Source of the DNA: ARK-14 sp002899805
Lineage (GTDB): Archaea; Thermoproteota; Thermoprotei_A; Sulfolobales; Fervidicoccaceae
DNA: 43,752 nucleotides
Assembly (NCBI GenBank): GCA_039793985.1
Contig: JBAMMC010000021.1
Coordinates: 1 to 43,752 of the forward strand
Direction: 5' to 3'
Position 1 is the stretch's first letter, and each line of letters opens with the position of its first letter. The notes under the pieces are model-generated. The model searched no databases and had not been told where the DNA came from. It saw only the letters and a program-made list of their open reading frames with translations. Shown piece after piece: positions 1-8,753 of the stretch. The position numbers were made by a program, and so were the translations under genes.

Positions 1-94
1 CCATGCAATATCATCAGCCCACAATCTTCTGTCAGCAATGATAAATTATAAATTTTTATCATAATAATAATAATCTATTAGAAATTGATGATAG

Positions 95-108
95 TATTAA
101 ATAATAAA
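95..108 (+). promoter_or_regulatory. Probable TATA box for the oxidoreductase operon
   Basis: An A/T-only stretch (TTAAATAATAAA) lies about 25-45 bases before the first start codon, preceded by AT-rich sequence with short ATA repeats. It would put transcription start near 125-130, so the leader would be short and contain only the ribosome binding site. Position and composition are the only support. Confidence 0.4.
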
Positions 109-140
109 TCATTGTTATTATTATACCAGAGGTGGAATAT

Positions 141-1280
141 TTGCCAGTAAAATTGGTGAAGGTAACACCAAAAGTTGAGAGATACCCAGAGTACGAAGAA
201 TTAGATTGGGTTGTGGGACATGGTCTAGGAGTTGACCACACAGCAGATATGACAACGTTCCATCAAACATTAGCGCAAGCTGGAGCTGTTAAAGGAATCG
301 AATCGTATTACTACATGAGATATGATGATAGTCCAGAAAGGAACTATATCCCCATGATGTTCTATACGATCTTCGGTAAGCCGAAAATACCGGTTCTAAT
401 GCATGAGGAAGTTGAACCAGTTGGCGAGCTCTTTAATGTAATTGCTGTATTCAGTTCGAGCCTTTTGATACAGAAGACATCACAAAGAGCTCTGCTATTT
501 GATGGTGCCAAGAAAGACGCTGTTCTTTTGGTCAACACTTCGATAACACCCGACGATGTTGTTAGGTTGGTGAAGAAATACAGCTTAGCACAGGACTGGT
601 TCGGAAAAGTTGTCACATTAAGCGCAGCGAAAATCGACTCAGCTATAGCCTGGCCGTTGCTTGGTGCTCTAGCAAGAGCTTGGGACAGAGTAGATCTGGA
701 TTCATTGTTGGCTGCAGCCGATGTACTCGGCAAAGAGAAGAAGAAGGAGTCAATAAGGAAAGGCTATGAAGCTGCTTCAGTCAAGGAAGTTCACGTACTA
801 GCTGAAGAGACAGAAATGTTCAAGAAAATAAAGAAGGAGGTGGAACTTCCAGAATTTACCGGCGAATTCTGGACTCCTGAAGTATATTACGCATACCAAA
901 AAGCTGCTGCTGAAGCACAGACCTATCCTTCGAGATACGCTGCTATGCCGAGATGGGAGGTGCTAGCACCTGGGCTAATAGAATTTGGTCCCCAGCCTGG
1001 GAAACGAAACTTAGGATTCACTACGCCTTGGAGATGGCAGAGACCTATAATTGACATGAACAGGTGCACAGACTGTAAGCTGTGCCACTACTATTGCCCC
1101 GATGGTGCTATAGACTTTGCCCCAATCAAAGTTGACTATGAATACTGCAAAGGATGCGGAACCTGTGAAACCGTATGTCCCGTAAAGGCAATCAAAATGG
1201 TCTCAGAGCTCGAATATCTTGAGGGCCTGAGAGACGAAGAGGTCCTCAGGAGGTTCGAGCAGAGAGAGTATGGATTCTGA
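141..1280 (+). CDS. 2-oxoacid:ferredoxin oxidoreductase gamma-delta fusion subunit (probable oxalate oxidoreductase)
   Basis: About 380 aa. The first ~300 residues are the gamma domain. The C-terminal ~80 residues form a delta-type dicluster ferredoxin with two CxxCxxCxxxCP motifs (starting CTDCKLC and CKGCGTC), which carry electrons to external ferredoxin. The glycine-rich GRGGQG motif usual in gamma subunits is absent; the equivalent region reads VVGHGLGVDHTAD. AGAGGTGGA at 128-136 fits a TTG start at 141 better than GTG at 132, which lies inside the ribosome binding site. First gene of a three-subunit operon. Gamma-delta fusion is, as I recall, the architecture of Moorella oxalate oxidoreductase, while many pyruvate synthases keep the two separate. 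Family certain, substrate inferred. Confidence 0.85.
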   Translation: MPVKLVKVTPKVERYPEYEELDWVVGHGLGVDHTADMTTFHQTLAQAGAVKGIESYYYMRYDDSPERNYIPMMFYTIFGKPKIPVLMHEEVEPVGELFNVIAVFSSSLLIQKTSQRALLFDGAKKDAVLLVNTSITPDDVVRLVKKYSLAQDWFGKVVTLSAAKIDSAIAWPLLGALARAWDRVDLDSLLAAADVLGKEKKKESIRKGYEAASVKEVHVLAEETEMFKKIKKEVELPEFTGEFWTPEVYYAYQKAAAEAQTYPSRYAAMPRWEVLAPGLIEFGPQPGKRNLGFTTPWRWQRPIIDMNRCTDCKLCHYYCPDGAIDFAPIKVDYEYCKGCGTCETVCPVKAIKMVSELEYLEGLRDEEVLRRFEQREYGF

Positions 1281-1290
1281 GGTGATATGA

Positions 1291-2526
1291 ATGTCCGCAA
1301 TAAAACCCATGCCCCCAGTTACAATTGAAAAACCCAAGGCGAAAGTATGGAACGGCGCGAGAGCAATAGCCGAAGCTGTCAAAATAGCGGATGTAGATGT
1401 CATAGCAGCTTATCCCATAAGACCATACACGGGTATAATGAATGCATTAGCCACGATGCTAGCCAATGGCGAGTTCACCGCCGACATAATCGTGGCTGAT
1501 TCCGAGCACAGCCAGTTCGAAATTGTGAAGCATGCCTCAGCTGTAGGTGCGAGAACATTCGTTGGAAGCAGCGGTGTCGGACTCGCTTTCGCAGCAGAGG
1601 CCGTCATAGTAACTGCTCTCAGCCAGGTTCCAGTTGTAGGCGCCATTGGAACAAGAGCTTTGGATGATCCAGGGAACTTCGGAATGGAGTGGTCAGATGC
1701 CCTGATGTTCAGAGACTTTGGCTGGCTAATATCTTGGGCTAAAACCGTCCAAGAAGCCCATGATATGACAGTCGTTGCATATAGAGTTGCCGAGGATAGA
1801 AGAGTTCTCTTACCGCACTTCATTGCTCTGGACGGAGCTGCGATAACCCACGTGGCAACCCCCATAATACCGACAACGAAAGAACAGGCTACGAACTTCC
1901 TACCTCCATATAGACCCCCATATAAACTAGATCCAGCCGAAGGCCCCATAACCAAGGCTCAGCACATAGCACCATCATTGATAGGGCCTGAGCAGAGGAA
2001 AGTAATTGATGTAGCTACGAAGAGAGCGAAAGAAGTCATAGTTGAGGCTTGGAAGGACTTCGCTAAATATACTGGTAGAGAATATCCTCCATTCATAGAG
2101 ACAACAGGCATGGAAGATGCCGACTTCGCTCTCGTTGGGATGGGAGCGTATATGAAGGATATAGAGCTCGTTGCGGAGAGATTCAGGAAGAGGGGATTGA
2201 AGGTTGGAACAGTGAGGCTGAGGTATGTTAGACCCTTCCCAGCTGAAGACCTGCTGAAGGTCTTGGATGGAGTAAAGGCGGCAGGTGTGATAGAATTCGG
2301 GTACTCCTTCGGATCACCTTATGGCACAGGCTCATTGTACCATGAGGTAGCTACGACTCTATACGAGGCTAATTCGAAGCCTGAACTATTGGACTTCCTC
2401 TTTTTGGGAGGAAGAGAGCCAACTGTTGAACACTTCACAAGGGTAGCAGAAATGGTGACTGATTCAGTTCACAAGAAACCTCAGAAGAAGGCCTACTGGC
2501 TAACTCTAAGAGGTGAGGATATATGA
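1291..2526 (+). CDS. 2-oxoacid:ferredoxin oxidoreductase alpha subunit (probable oxalate oxidoreductase)
   Basis: 411 aa, the pyrimidine-binding TPP half plus the transketolase C-terminal-like domain. The usual YPITP motif reads YPIRP with Arg44. A second Arg (R122) begins the loop RALDDPGNF, with Phe130 eight residues later. In Moorella oxalate oxidoreductase the oxalate-binding and switch-loop residues are, as I recall, Arg31, Arg109, Asp116 and Phe117. Here the Arg-Arg spacing is also 78 and the Arg-Phe spacing also 8, with Asn129 at the Asp position. The conserved SEH (E72) is kept. GAGGTGAT lies just before ATG 1291. The gene ends in an ATGA overlap with the beta gene. Alternative: pyruvate or another 2-oxoacid as substrate. 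Confidence 0.88.
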   Translation: MSAIKPMPPVTIEKPKAKVWNGARAIAEAVKIADVDVIAAYPIRPYTGIMNALATMLANGEFTADIIVADSEHSQFEIVKHASAVGARTFVGSSGVGLAFAAEAVIVTALSQVPVVGAIGTRALDDPGNFGMEWSDALMFRDFGWLISWAKTVQEAHDMTVVAYRVAEDRRVLLPHFIALDGAAITHVATPIIPTTKEQATNFLPPYRPPYKLDPAEGPITKAQHIAPSLIGPEQRKVIDVATKRAKEVIVEAWKDFAKYTGREYPPFIETTGMEDADFALVGMGAYMKDIELVAERFRKRGLKVGTVRLRYVRPFPAEDLLKVLDGVKAAGVIEFGYSFGSPYGTGSLYHEVATTLYEANSKPELLDFLFLGGREPTVEHFTRVAEMVTDSVHKKPQKKAYWLTLRGEDI

Positions 2527-3482
2527 GCACTCAGATAGCATTCAGAAGCGTACTGGAAATACCACCCATAGACTACTACACCTCCGGAAGGAGGACATGT
2601 TCCGGATGTGGACCAGCAATAGGATATAGGCTGATATCCAAAGCAGCTGGACCAAACACTATATTCATAGGTCCAACTGGATGCATGTATGTGGCGAACG
2701 CTCACCAATTCCTGACATCTCCATATGCAGTTCCATGGCATCATACTCAGTTGGGAGGAGGAGGAGCAGCAGCCATAGGTGTGGCGTCGGCTTTGAGAAC
2801 CCTCATGTTAAAGGGGAAGAGGAAGGTTGAGGATGTTAACGTTATCGTCATGGGCGGAGACGGAGCAATGGCAGATATAGGCTTCTCCGGCCTCTCCATG
2901 GGTCTATCCTACGACTACCAGAGAGTCCTATACGTAATATACGACAACGAAGCATACATGAACACTGGTGTGCAAGCATCAAGCACTACTCCATGGGGAG
3001 CAACAACAACATTCACGCCGGCAGGAAAAGTTAAGCCGTTGGGTAATACGAGATATAAGAAAAACATGGCATTAGTAGCAGCGGCTCATCCAAAGGTAAA
3101 ATACGTTGCGACAGCAACACTATGGCCTCCGCTTGACTTGATGAACAAGGTTCATAAAGCCCTCAACTCTGGAGGACCCTCACTGATACATGTTCTGTTG
3201 CCATGCCCCAAGGGATGGTTCACCTCTCCGGGAGATACCGTGAACCTATCGAAGCTCGCCATTGAAACCGGAATGTGGGTACTATGGGAGCAGAGTGAAG
3301 GGCACTTCAAGCTGAACTACAGACCGAAGCCAAGGAAGCATGTTAGAGAATATGTGAGCCTGCAGGGAAGATTCAGTCATCTGAAGGACGAAGACATCGA
3401 GAAGCTAGATGAGATGATCGAGGAGGAATGGGCATTCTGGGAAGAATCAGCTAAGGTGGGCAGGCTAATTGTCCCATATTAA
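2523..3482 (+). CDS. 2-oxoacid:ferredoxin oxidoreductase beta subunit (probable oxalate oxidoreductase)
   Basis: 319 aa, the diphosphate-binding TPP subunit with a proximal 4Fe-4S cluster. Cluster ligands appear as C26 and C29 (TCSGCG), C54 (TGC) and C228 (LPCPKGW). The TPP/Mg motif is GGDGAMADIG followed by the family signature YDNEAYMNTG. Where many pyruvate synthases read WIHVAFEN, this protein reads WHHTQLGGGG, so it is not an ordinary pyruvate synthase beta chain. It overlaps the alpha gene by 4 nt and is followed by a T-run, so it closes the oxidoreductase operon. Subunit identity is firm; oxalate specificity rests on the alpha subunit and the neighbouring transporter. Confidence 0.88.
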   Translation: MSTQIAFRSVLEIPPIDYYTSGRRTCSGCGPAIGYRLISKAAGPNTIFIGPTGCMYVANAHQFLTSPYAVPWHHTQLGGGGAAAIGVASALRTLMLKGKRKVEDVNVIVMGGDGAMADIGFSGLSMGLSYDYQRVLYVIYDNEAYMNTGVQASSTTPWGATTTFTPAGKVKPLGNTRYKKNMALVAAAHPKVKYVATATLWPPLDLMNKVHKALNSGGPSLIHVLLPCPKGWFTSPGDTVNLSKLAIETGMWVLWEQSEGHFKLNYRPKPRKHVREYVSLQGRFSHLKDEDIEKLDEMIEEEWAFWEESAKVGRLIVPY

Positions 3483-3491
3483 TTTTTTTTC
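3482..3491 (+). terminator. T-run terminator after the oxidoreductase operon
   Basis: A run of eight T residues directly follows the beta-subunit stop codon. Archaeal RNA polymerase typically stops at such U-tracts without needing a hairpin. Confidence 0.5.
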
Positions 3492-3560
3492 ACACAAAAT
3501 TTATAATAAAAAATTTTTTATATTACTCTCTAAATCATCCATTTATAATTAAATTAAAAA

Positions 3561-4862
3561 ATGGTGGTCTATTTGGATGTAACTAAAACAAAGCAAAGAT
3601 GGGTAATCCTAGTAGGAGCAATAATCGTGATGATGTTCATCAGCATCTATCAGTACTCCTGGTCGCTATTCGCTTCGGGAATAAATTCGGACCTGAAGTG
3701 GGAGATGACAACCATTCAAGTAGCTTTTACTCTCTATACTTATGCTGCCACATTTATTCAGCCATTCTCTGGATATTTTGCTGATAAATTCGGTCCAAGG
3801 ACAATAGCAATAATCGGTGGTTTATTGGTATCGGCAGGATTCTTGCTCAGCTCAACAATAACTTCGCCCCTTCAGCTCTATTTATACTATACACTAGGCT
3901 CAATAGGAGTAGGTATGCTTTACGGAATTTCAGCAGCAACCGCTGTAAAGTGGTTCCCAGACAGGAGAGGGCTGGCAACCGGTCTCGTCACCTTCGGCTT
4001 CGGTGCTGGAACGGCATTATTCAACCTGCCATTCCAGGCATGGATAACAACTTATGGAGTAAAAACGGCTTTCCTCTACGTTGGAATATTGATGTTGATC
4101 TTCATATTGCCATTCACATTCTTCTACAAGTACCCTGAATTTGTAGCGAAACAGCAGAAACCTGAAGAAAAGAAGGAAGAGAAGAAAGAAGAGAAGAAAG
4201 AGGATACAACGAACTGGAAATGGTATGAGATGCTTAAGACCCCCCAGTGGTGGGTCATATACATTTCATTCACCATCGTTGCAGCAATCGCTCTATTATT
4301 CGGAGCACAGGTAAAGCCAATGGCAAAGGAGAATAAAATACCTGCAGCTGTTCTCAACTTCGTCCTTGTGGCCTATCCTTTGGCCAACGGTTTCAGCAGG
4401 ATATTGGGAGGCTGGATCTCAGACGTCATTAAGAACAGACAGATGACAGGAATGATCTTCTATCTGCTAGCAGGGATATTCATGCTAGCTCTGGGTGTCA
4501 CAGCGAAAAATCCAACTGGCTTCGCAGCCTTCGTCGTTCTATCGATGCTGTTTGCAGGATACGTCTTCGCATTCAATCCCGCAGTAATTGGAGATTTCTA
4601 TGGACCGAGATACTCAACAACTAACTATGGAATAACTTATACTGCGAAATCATGGGGAGGTTTGATATCTGGCTATATAACCGCATGGCTTCTGGTGACT
4701 TTCGGAAGCTACACTTACTCAATAATGGGGCTTGGAATTGGAGCGCTAATAGCTGCCGTTTTGGTTAGCCCGTGGGTCCTCAAGAAACCCAAGAAGAAAG
4801 TGCCTACAGCCTCCACACAAACTTCTTCAACTCCGGCAACTCCCCAATCCCAAAGCAAATAA
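3561..4862 (+). CDS. MFS transporter, oxalate/formate antiporter (OFA) family, OxlT-like
   Basis: 433 aa with twelve predicted membrane segments. The loop between TM6 and TM7 (about residues 197-216) is a highly charged PEEKKEEKKEE stretch, and the C-terminal tail is Ser/Thr/Pro-rich. Arg280 in the TM8 segment NGFSRILGGWISD and Lys363 in the TM11 segment YGITYTAKSWGG are 83 residues apart. That equals the spacing of Arg272 and Lys355, the substrate-binding pair of OxlT as I recall. Together with the upstream oxidoreductase this points to oxalate import, possibly with formate or another carboxylate exported. ATG 3561 has no clear ribosome binding site; TTG 3573 preceded by GGTGG is an alternative start. 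It probably has its own promoter in the AT-rich gap. Confidence 0.85.
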   Translation: MVVYLDVTKTKQRWVILVGAIIVMMFISIYQYSWSLFASGINSDLKWEMTTIQVAFTLYTYAATFIQPFSGYFADKFGPRTIAIIGGLLVSAGFLLSSTITSPLQLYLYYTLGSIGVGMLYGISAATAVKWFPDRRGLATGLVTFGFGAGTALFNLPFQAWITTYGVKTAFLYVGILMLIFILPFTFFYKYPEFVAKQQKPEEKKEEKKEEKKEDTTNWKWYEMLKTPQWWVIYISFTIVAAIALLFGAQVKPMAKENKIPAAVLNFVLVAYPLANGFSRILGGWISDVIKNRQMTGMIFYLLAGIFMLALGVTAKNPTGFAAFVVLSMLFAGYVFAFNPAVIGDFYGPRYSTTNYGITYTAKSWGGLISGYITAWLLVTFGSYTYSIMGLGIGALIAAVLVSPWVLKKPKKKVPTASTQTSSTPATPQSQSK

Positions 4863-4865
4863 TCT

Positions 4866-4888
4866 TCTTTTTTTAACTTTTTTATAAG
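4866..4888. terminator. T-rich terminator between convergent genes
   Basis: Two T-runs (seven and six Ts) follow the transporter stop codon, in the 41-base gap to the end of the convergent epimerase gene. They would stop transcription of the transporter gene. Confidence 0.4.
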
Positions 4889-4903
4889 ATTGTCAAAAAC
4901 TCA

Positions 4904-5806
4904 CTACAATTTCTCCATCATCTTGAGGGATACATCGATAAACTTTTCTTCCCTATCTTTCATGTCTACAGTTATTCCAAGCACCTTTCTTAGCTTTGTA
5001 TCATCTAGAAGCCATTTTCCTTCAAGGAACGCAGGACCTTTCCATTCAGTTTCAACTTCAATGATTTCTGCCCTAGAGCCGTACCTTTCAGCGATCTTCT
5101 TCAGAACATCTTTCCAGCTAAGGTAGAAACTGGAAATGTTAAAAACTTCTCCTAAATTTTTATCCAACTCAAAAGATTTCTCAGTAGCTATGGATAGGTC
5201 ATCGGTATATACAATGCTTCCTCCGGAATCTGAAGGTAAAAGGACTTTATCTTCTTTCTTTATTTTTGAGAGGATTTCTCTGTACGTCTTACCAGGTGCT
5301 CTTTCATTGCTGAAAGCCCACCAAATTCGGAAGATAGTTACAGGAAGTTGCTTTTGATGGTGATAATACATCAATAGCTTCTCCACGTAGAGTTTCATGA
5401 GAGCATGAACAGGGGCCCTCGATTTTTCAATCAAAAGAGGATGGTCTTCGGAGATTGGATGAAAAGTAGGTACTCCGTATATTACCGAGCTACTATAGAA
5501 AACTAGCCTCTTAACTCCGGAGGCAATTCCCCACCTGCAAAGCGCCTCGGTGCCAATGAGATTCTCTTCAATGTTTTCTACCAAGTCTTCGGAGAAGTTC
5601 CAGGCAGCGTGGACTATGTAGTCTACTGTTCCAATTTCTTTCAATAGATCGATATTACCGATTTTCCCCCTTATTGTTTTTATCCCTTCCATGCTGTGAC
5701 TATCGGCAAGAGGGTCTAAGACAAATACATCATACCCTTTTCGAAGAAGATACTCCGCAACTTCTCTCCCTAAAAATCCAGCTCCTCCTGCTACAAGCAC
5801 CTTCAC
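4904..5806 (-). CDS. NAD-dependent epimerase/dehydratase family protein (extended SDR) with Tyr-to-His substitution
   Basis: 300 aa. The N-terminal Rossmann motif GGAGFLGREVAEYLL (residues 7-21) binds NAD(P), and YSSSVIYG (104-111) matches the catalytic Ser region of extended SDRs. The active-site YxxxK element aligns with HALMK (His134, Lys138, followed by LYVEKL), so the catalytic Tyr appears replaced by His (codon CAT). The fold is that of UDP-sugar epimerases and dehydratases; substrate unknown. GTG 5806 is preceded by GGTGA, and a TATA-like TTATATATA lies about 25 bases upstream, so the leader would be very short. Stands alone between convergent and divergent neighbours. Confidence 0.85.
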   Translation of the reverse strand: MKVLVAGGAGFLGREVAEYLLRKGYDVFVLDPLADSHSMEGIKTIRGKIGNIDLLKEIGTVDYIVHAAWNFSEDLVENIEENLIGTEALCRWGIASGVKRLVFYSSSVIYGVPTFHPISEDHPLLIEKSRAPVHALMKLYVEKLLMYYHHQKQLPVTIFRIWWAFSNERAPGKTYREILSKIKKEDKVLLPSDSGGSIVYTDDLSIATEKSFELDKNLGEVFNISSFYLSWKDVLKKIAERYGSRAEIIEVETEWKGPAFLEGKWLLDDTKLRKVLGITVDMKDREEKFIDVSLKMMEKL

Positions 5807-5823
5807 AGTCCTTCACCACATAT

Positions 5824-5856
5824 CAGTATATATAACCAAATGATATAAACTTAAAA
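5824..5856. promoter_or_regulatory. Divergent promoter region, epimerase and helicase genes
   Basis: TATATATAA (about 5828-5836) is placed to drive the leftward epimerase gene. GATATAAACTTAAAAA (about 5839-5854) is a TATA candidate for the rightward helicase, giving it a leader of roughly 65-80 nt. That leader contains GGAAAA near 5857 and a matching TTTTCC near 5912, which could pair. Confidence 0.4.
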
Positions 5857-5947
5857 ACGGAAAAACAGCTATGTTAATGCTACAATATTTGAAACTTCAA
5901 GTTAAGCGAGAGTTTTCCACCAAATCTGAAATTATGAGGTAACGAAC

Positions 5948-8746
5948 TTGCTGAGGGGATCGGAAGCATTCCAGTTGCTTCATCCAACTTTGTTGAATGT
6001 TATTCAGAAATACGGATATCTATCTCCGACCCCAGTTCAGAGGAAAGCGATTCGAGCGATATTGGAAGGAAGAAATACCATCATATCCGCACCAACGGGA
6101 AGCGGAAAGACTGAGGCTGCTCTCTTTCCGATTTTTTCAAAAATGTTGGGTGAGACTGTTTGGACTGGAGTGCCATATATGGTATATATCACGCCCACAA
6201 GAGCTCTCAATAGAGATATATTTATTAGAATGCGAGAGATCTCCACAGAAGTGGGACTTCGAAGCATAGTGAGACACGGAGACTCCTCTAGGAGGGAACG
6301 CAGAGACTTCAATGAAGGGAATTACCACTGGTTCATAACTACACCTGAGAGCTTCTCTATGCTCATTACGCACCCTGCTTCTAGAGACCTTCTGAAAGGA
6401 ATTCGCTGGGTTGTTGTAGATGAAGTTCATGAGCTTATCGACAGCGAGAGAGGTTCTTCTTTATCTCTTTCTCTAGAAAGGTTAAGGAGGAAGAGTGGGA
6501 GTTTTCAATTTATAGCAATCTCAGCTACAATACCGAAGGTAGAGCTCGTGAAAAAGCTTTTCTCCTGTCCAGATTGCGTTTGGATTAAGGATGATAGTAA
6601 AAAAAGCATTAATATTGAAGTACACTCTATCCCGATTGAAGATAACGAAGGGCAAAATGAAGACAGAATAAAGTATATCATTCTAACTCTGAGAAAGATC
6701 ATTGAAAGCAGCAGAAACGCGATAATATTCACCAATACTCGAGATACAGCAGAATTCTTAACATATAAATTCAGAGAGCTTGGTTACAATGACTTGGAAG
6801 TTCACCACGGTAGTCTCTCAACCGAAATGAGAACTAACGTTGAGAGAGGACTGAAGAATGGTTCACTGAAAGGGGTAATTGCTACTTCAAGCCTAGAGCT
6901 TGGAATCGACATAGGCTCGGTCGATTTAGTTGTTCAATATGGCTCGCCCAGACAAGTTCTTCGTTTGGCTCAGAGAGTTGGAAGAAGCGGACATAGTCTT
7001 GGAAGAGAATCGAGGGGAGTGATTTTTTCTCCCAATGATTTATTCGATATGCTTGAATCGCTGGTTATAGCCCGTAGAACGGTATCCGGTAAATTCGAAG
7101 ATCTATCTCTGCCATCAGAGCCCTTAGATGTTTTGCTTCATCAGGTTGTTGGTATAATTCTAGGGGGTGAAGCTAGGACAGCAGAAGGAATCCTGGAAAT
7201 CATCCAGAAATCTTACCCATTCAGAAACACTTCGAAGGAAACGGTGGAGAAGGTCCTAGAGTTTGCATCTGCTATAGGATTGCTGAGGATAACCGAGAAA
7301 AAAGAAGTATTACCTGGGCGCAGATCGAGAGGTTATTATTTTTCCACCACTATGATTCCTGATACCAGAAAAATTGATGTTTATACAGTAGCAGGCGAGA
7401 GAGTAGGAACTCTCGATGCTGAGTTCGTCTTCTCGAAGCTTGAGGAGGAAAGCACCTTCATATTGAGCGGAAGAGAATGGAGAGTAGTGAGCATAGAAGA
7501 TGATAAGCTAGTGGTTGAAGAGGTGGAGGAGCACAGAGGACTCCCACCTTCCTGGCTTGGAGATTTGATTCCAGTTTCTAGATGGGTTGCAAGGGAAGCG
7601 ATAGCGCTTTTGAGGAGAATTTGTTTTGGGGAAAGTATCGAGAAGGTTCGTGCAGACTATCCAGCCATAACTGATACAGTTTATGACAATGTCAAGAAAG
7701 TGTGCAGAGATCACATGAATGATTTCCTAGTACCACACCATGAGCATGTAATACTTGAAGAAGGAGAATCGATACTGGTAATACACGTAGCTCTGGGGAC
7801 CAAAGGTAATTTTGCCCTCTCATCGCTTCTGAGCAAATATATAGCATCTCACCTGGGAAAAAGGGTGCAGATCCAAAGCGATGCCTATAAGTTGTTCATC
7901 GATACTTCTGCTGGATTAGATATAAAAGATATAGAGAGCTCACTCTACGCTCTGGCTTCATTCAGCGATTTCGAGTTGGAGGAAATGCTCAGAGATTCTC
8001 TCAAAAACTCCAACGCCTTCAATTATAGGATGATCCAGGTAGCAAGAAAGATGGGAGCACTTGGCGAAAATTATAGTCTAAAGGATTCTAAAAAAATTCT
8101 CAGATATTATCGAGACACGGTGATAGGAGAAGAGGCGCTCAGGGAGATCATTTTTGAGAAAACAGAACTTAGTTCAGTTTTGTCTCTTTTAACTGGATTG
8201 AGAAATGGGAGGATAAAGATCCACAAACAACCAAAGAAAGGTCTCAGTCCTATAACAATCCATAGCACGAGGGGGGAAATGCCCATATCCTATTCTTTTG
8301 AGGCAATCCCTCAAGAAATTGGAATAAGAGTGTTAGAAAAAAGGATAATGGAAAAAGAAGTGATTTTGAAGTGTTTGAGTTGCGGTCATGAGACAAGAAG
8401 AAAAGTGAAGGATCTTCCAGATAGTATAATCTGTGAGAAGTGTGGTTCTAAAGCAATAGCGCCTATACCACCAGGCAATGCTGTTTTCTTGAACGCTGTG
8501 AGAGCTGGACTTTCCGGAAAAAGACTCCAAGGAAAAGACAGAGAGTATTTTGAAGATGCTGTGAGGAGAGCTAACCTAGTAATTTCACACGGGAAAATAG
8601 CGGTTATTGCTCTAACTCCTTATGGGGTTGGCCCTAAAGCAGCTTCAAGAGCTCTTTCCAAGCTTAAGCTTGGATGGAACGAATTTCTGAAAGCTCTCTA
8701 CGACGAAGAGAGAAATTTCATTAAAAACAGAAAATATTGGGACTAG
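5948..8746 (+). CDS. lhr: Lhr-family ATP-dependent helicase (SF2)
   Basis: 932 aa, near the usual archaeal Lhr length. Walker A APTGSGKT at 48-55, motif Ia TPTRALNRD near 83-90, DEVH box at 158-161, motif III AISATIP near 195, motif IV/V region with TSSLELGIDIG, motif VI QRVGRSGH. A C-terminal zinc ribbon has paired cysteines at about 809/812 and 829/832. Lhr helicases are ATP-driven DNA/RNA translocases linked to repair, recombination and RNA metabolism. TTG 5948 is supported by GAGGT eight bases upstream. It ends 7 bases before the convergent acyltransferase gene. Confidence 0.93.
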   Translation: MLRGSEAFQLLHPTLLNVIQKYGYLSPTPVQRKAIRAILEGRNTIISAPTGSGKTEAALFPIFSKMLGETVWTGVPYMVYITPTRALNRDIFIRMREISTEVGLRSIVRHGDSSRRERRDFNEGNYHWFITTPESFSMLITHPASRDLLKGIRWVVVDEVHELIDSERGSSLSLSLERLRRKSGSFQFIAISATIPKVELVKKLFSCPDCVWIKDDSKKSINIEVHSIPIEDNEGQNEDRIKYIILTLRKIIESSRNAIIFTNTRDTAEFLTYKFRELGYNDLEVHHGSLSTEMRTNVERGLKNGSLKGVIATSSLELGIDIGSVDLVVQYGSPRQVLRLAQRVGRSGHSLGRESRGVIFSPNDLFDMLESLVIARRTVSGKFEDLSLPSEPLDVLLHQVVGIILGGEARTAEGILEIIQKSYPFRNTSKETVEKVLEFASAIGLLRITEKKEVLPGRRSRGYYFSTTMIPDTRKIDVYTVAGERVGTLDAEFVFSKLEEESTFILSGREWRVVSIEDDKLVVEEVEEHRGLPPSWLGDLIPVSRWVAREAIALLRRICFGESIEKVRADYPAITDTVYDNVKKVCRDHMNDFLVPHHEHVILEEGESILVIHVALGTKGNFALSSLLSKYIASHLGKRVQIQSDAYKLFIDTSAGLDIKDIESSLYALASFSDFELEEMLRDSLKNSNAFNYRMIQVARKMGALGENYSLKDSKKILRYYRDTVIGEEALREIIFEKTELSSVLSLLTGLRNGRIKIHKQPKKGLSPITIHSTRGEMPISYSFEAIPQEIGIRVLEKRIMEKEVILKCLSCGHETRRKVKDLPDSIICEKCGSKAIAPIPPGNAVFLNAVRAGLSGKRLQGKDREYFEDAVRRANLVISHGKIAVIALTPYGVGPKAASRALSKLKLGWNEFLKALYDEERNFIKNRKYWD

Positions 8747-8753
8747 ATCGCTT

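Noticed and set aside
61..73. ATA trinucleotide repeat near the window start
   Set aside because: Short and within an AT-rich promoter region; no evidence of function.
4160..4210. Lys/Glu-codon repeat in the transporter gene as a DNA-level repeat element
   Set aside because: It encodes a charged cytoplasmic loop in frame; low complexity coding sequence is enough to explain it.
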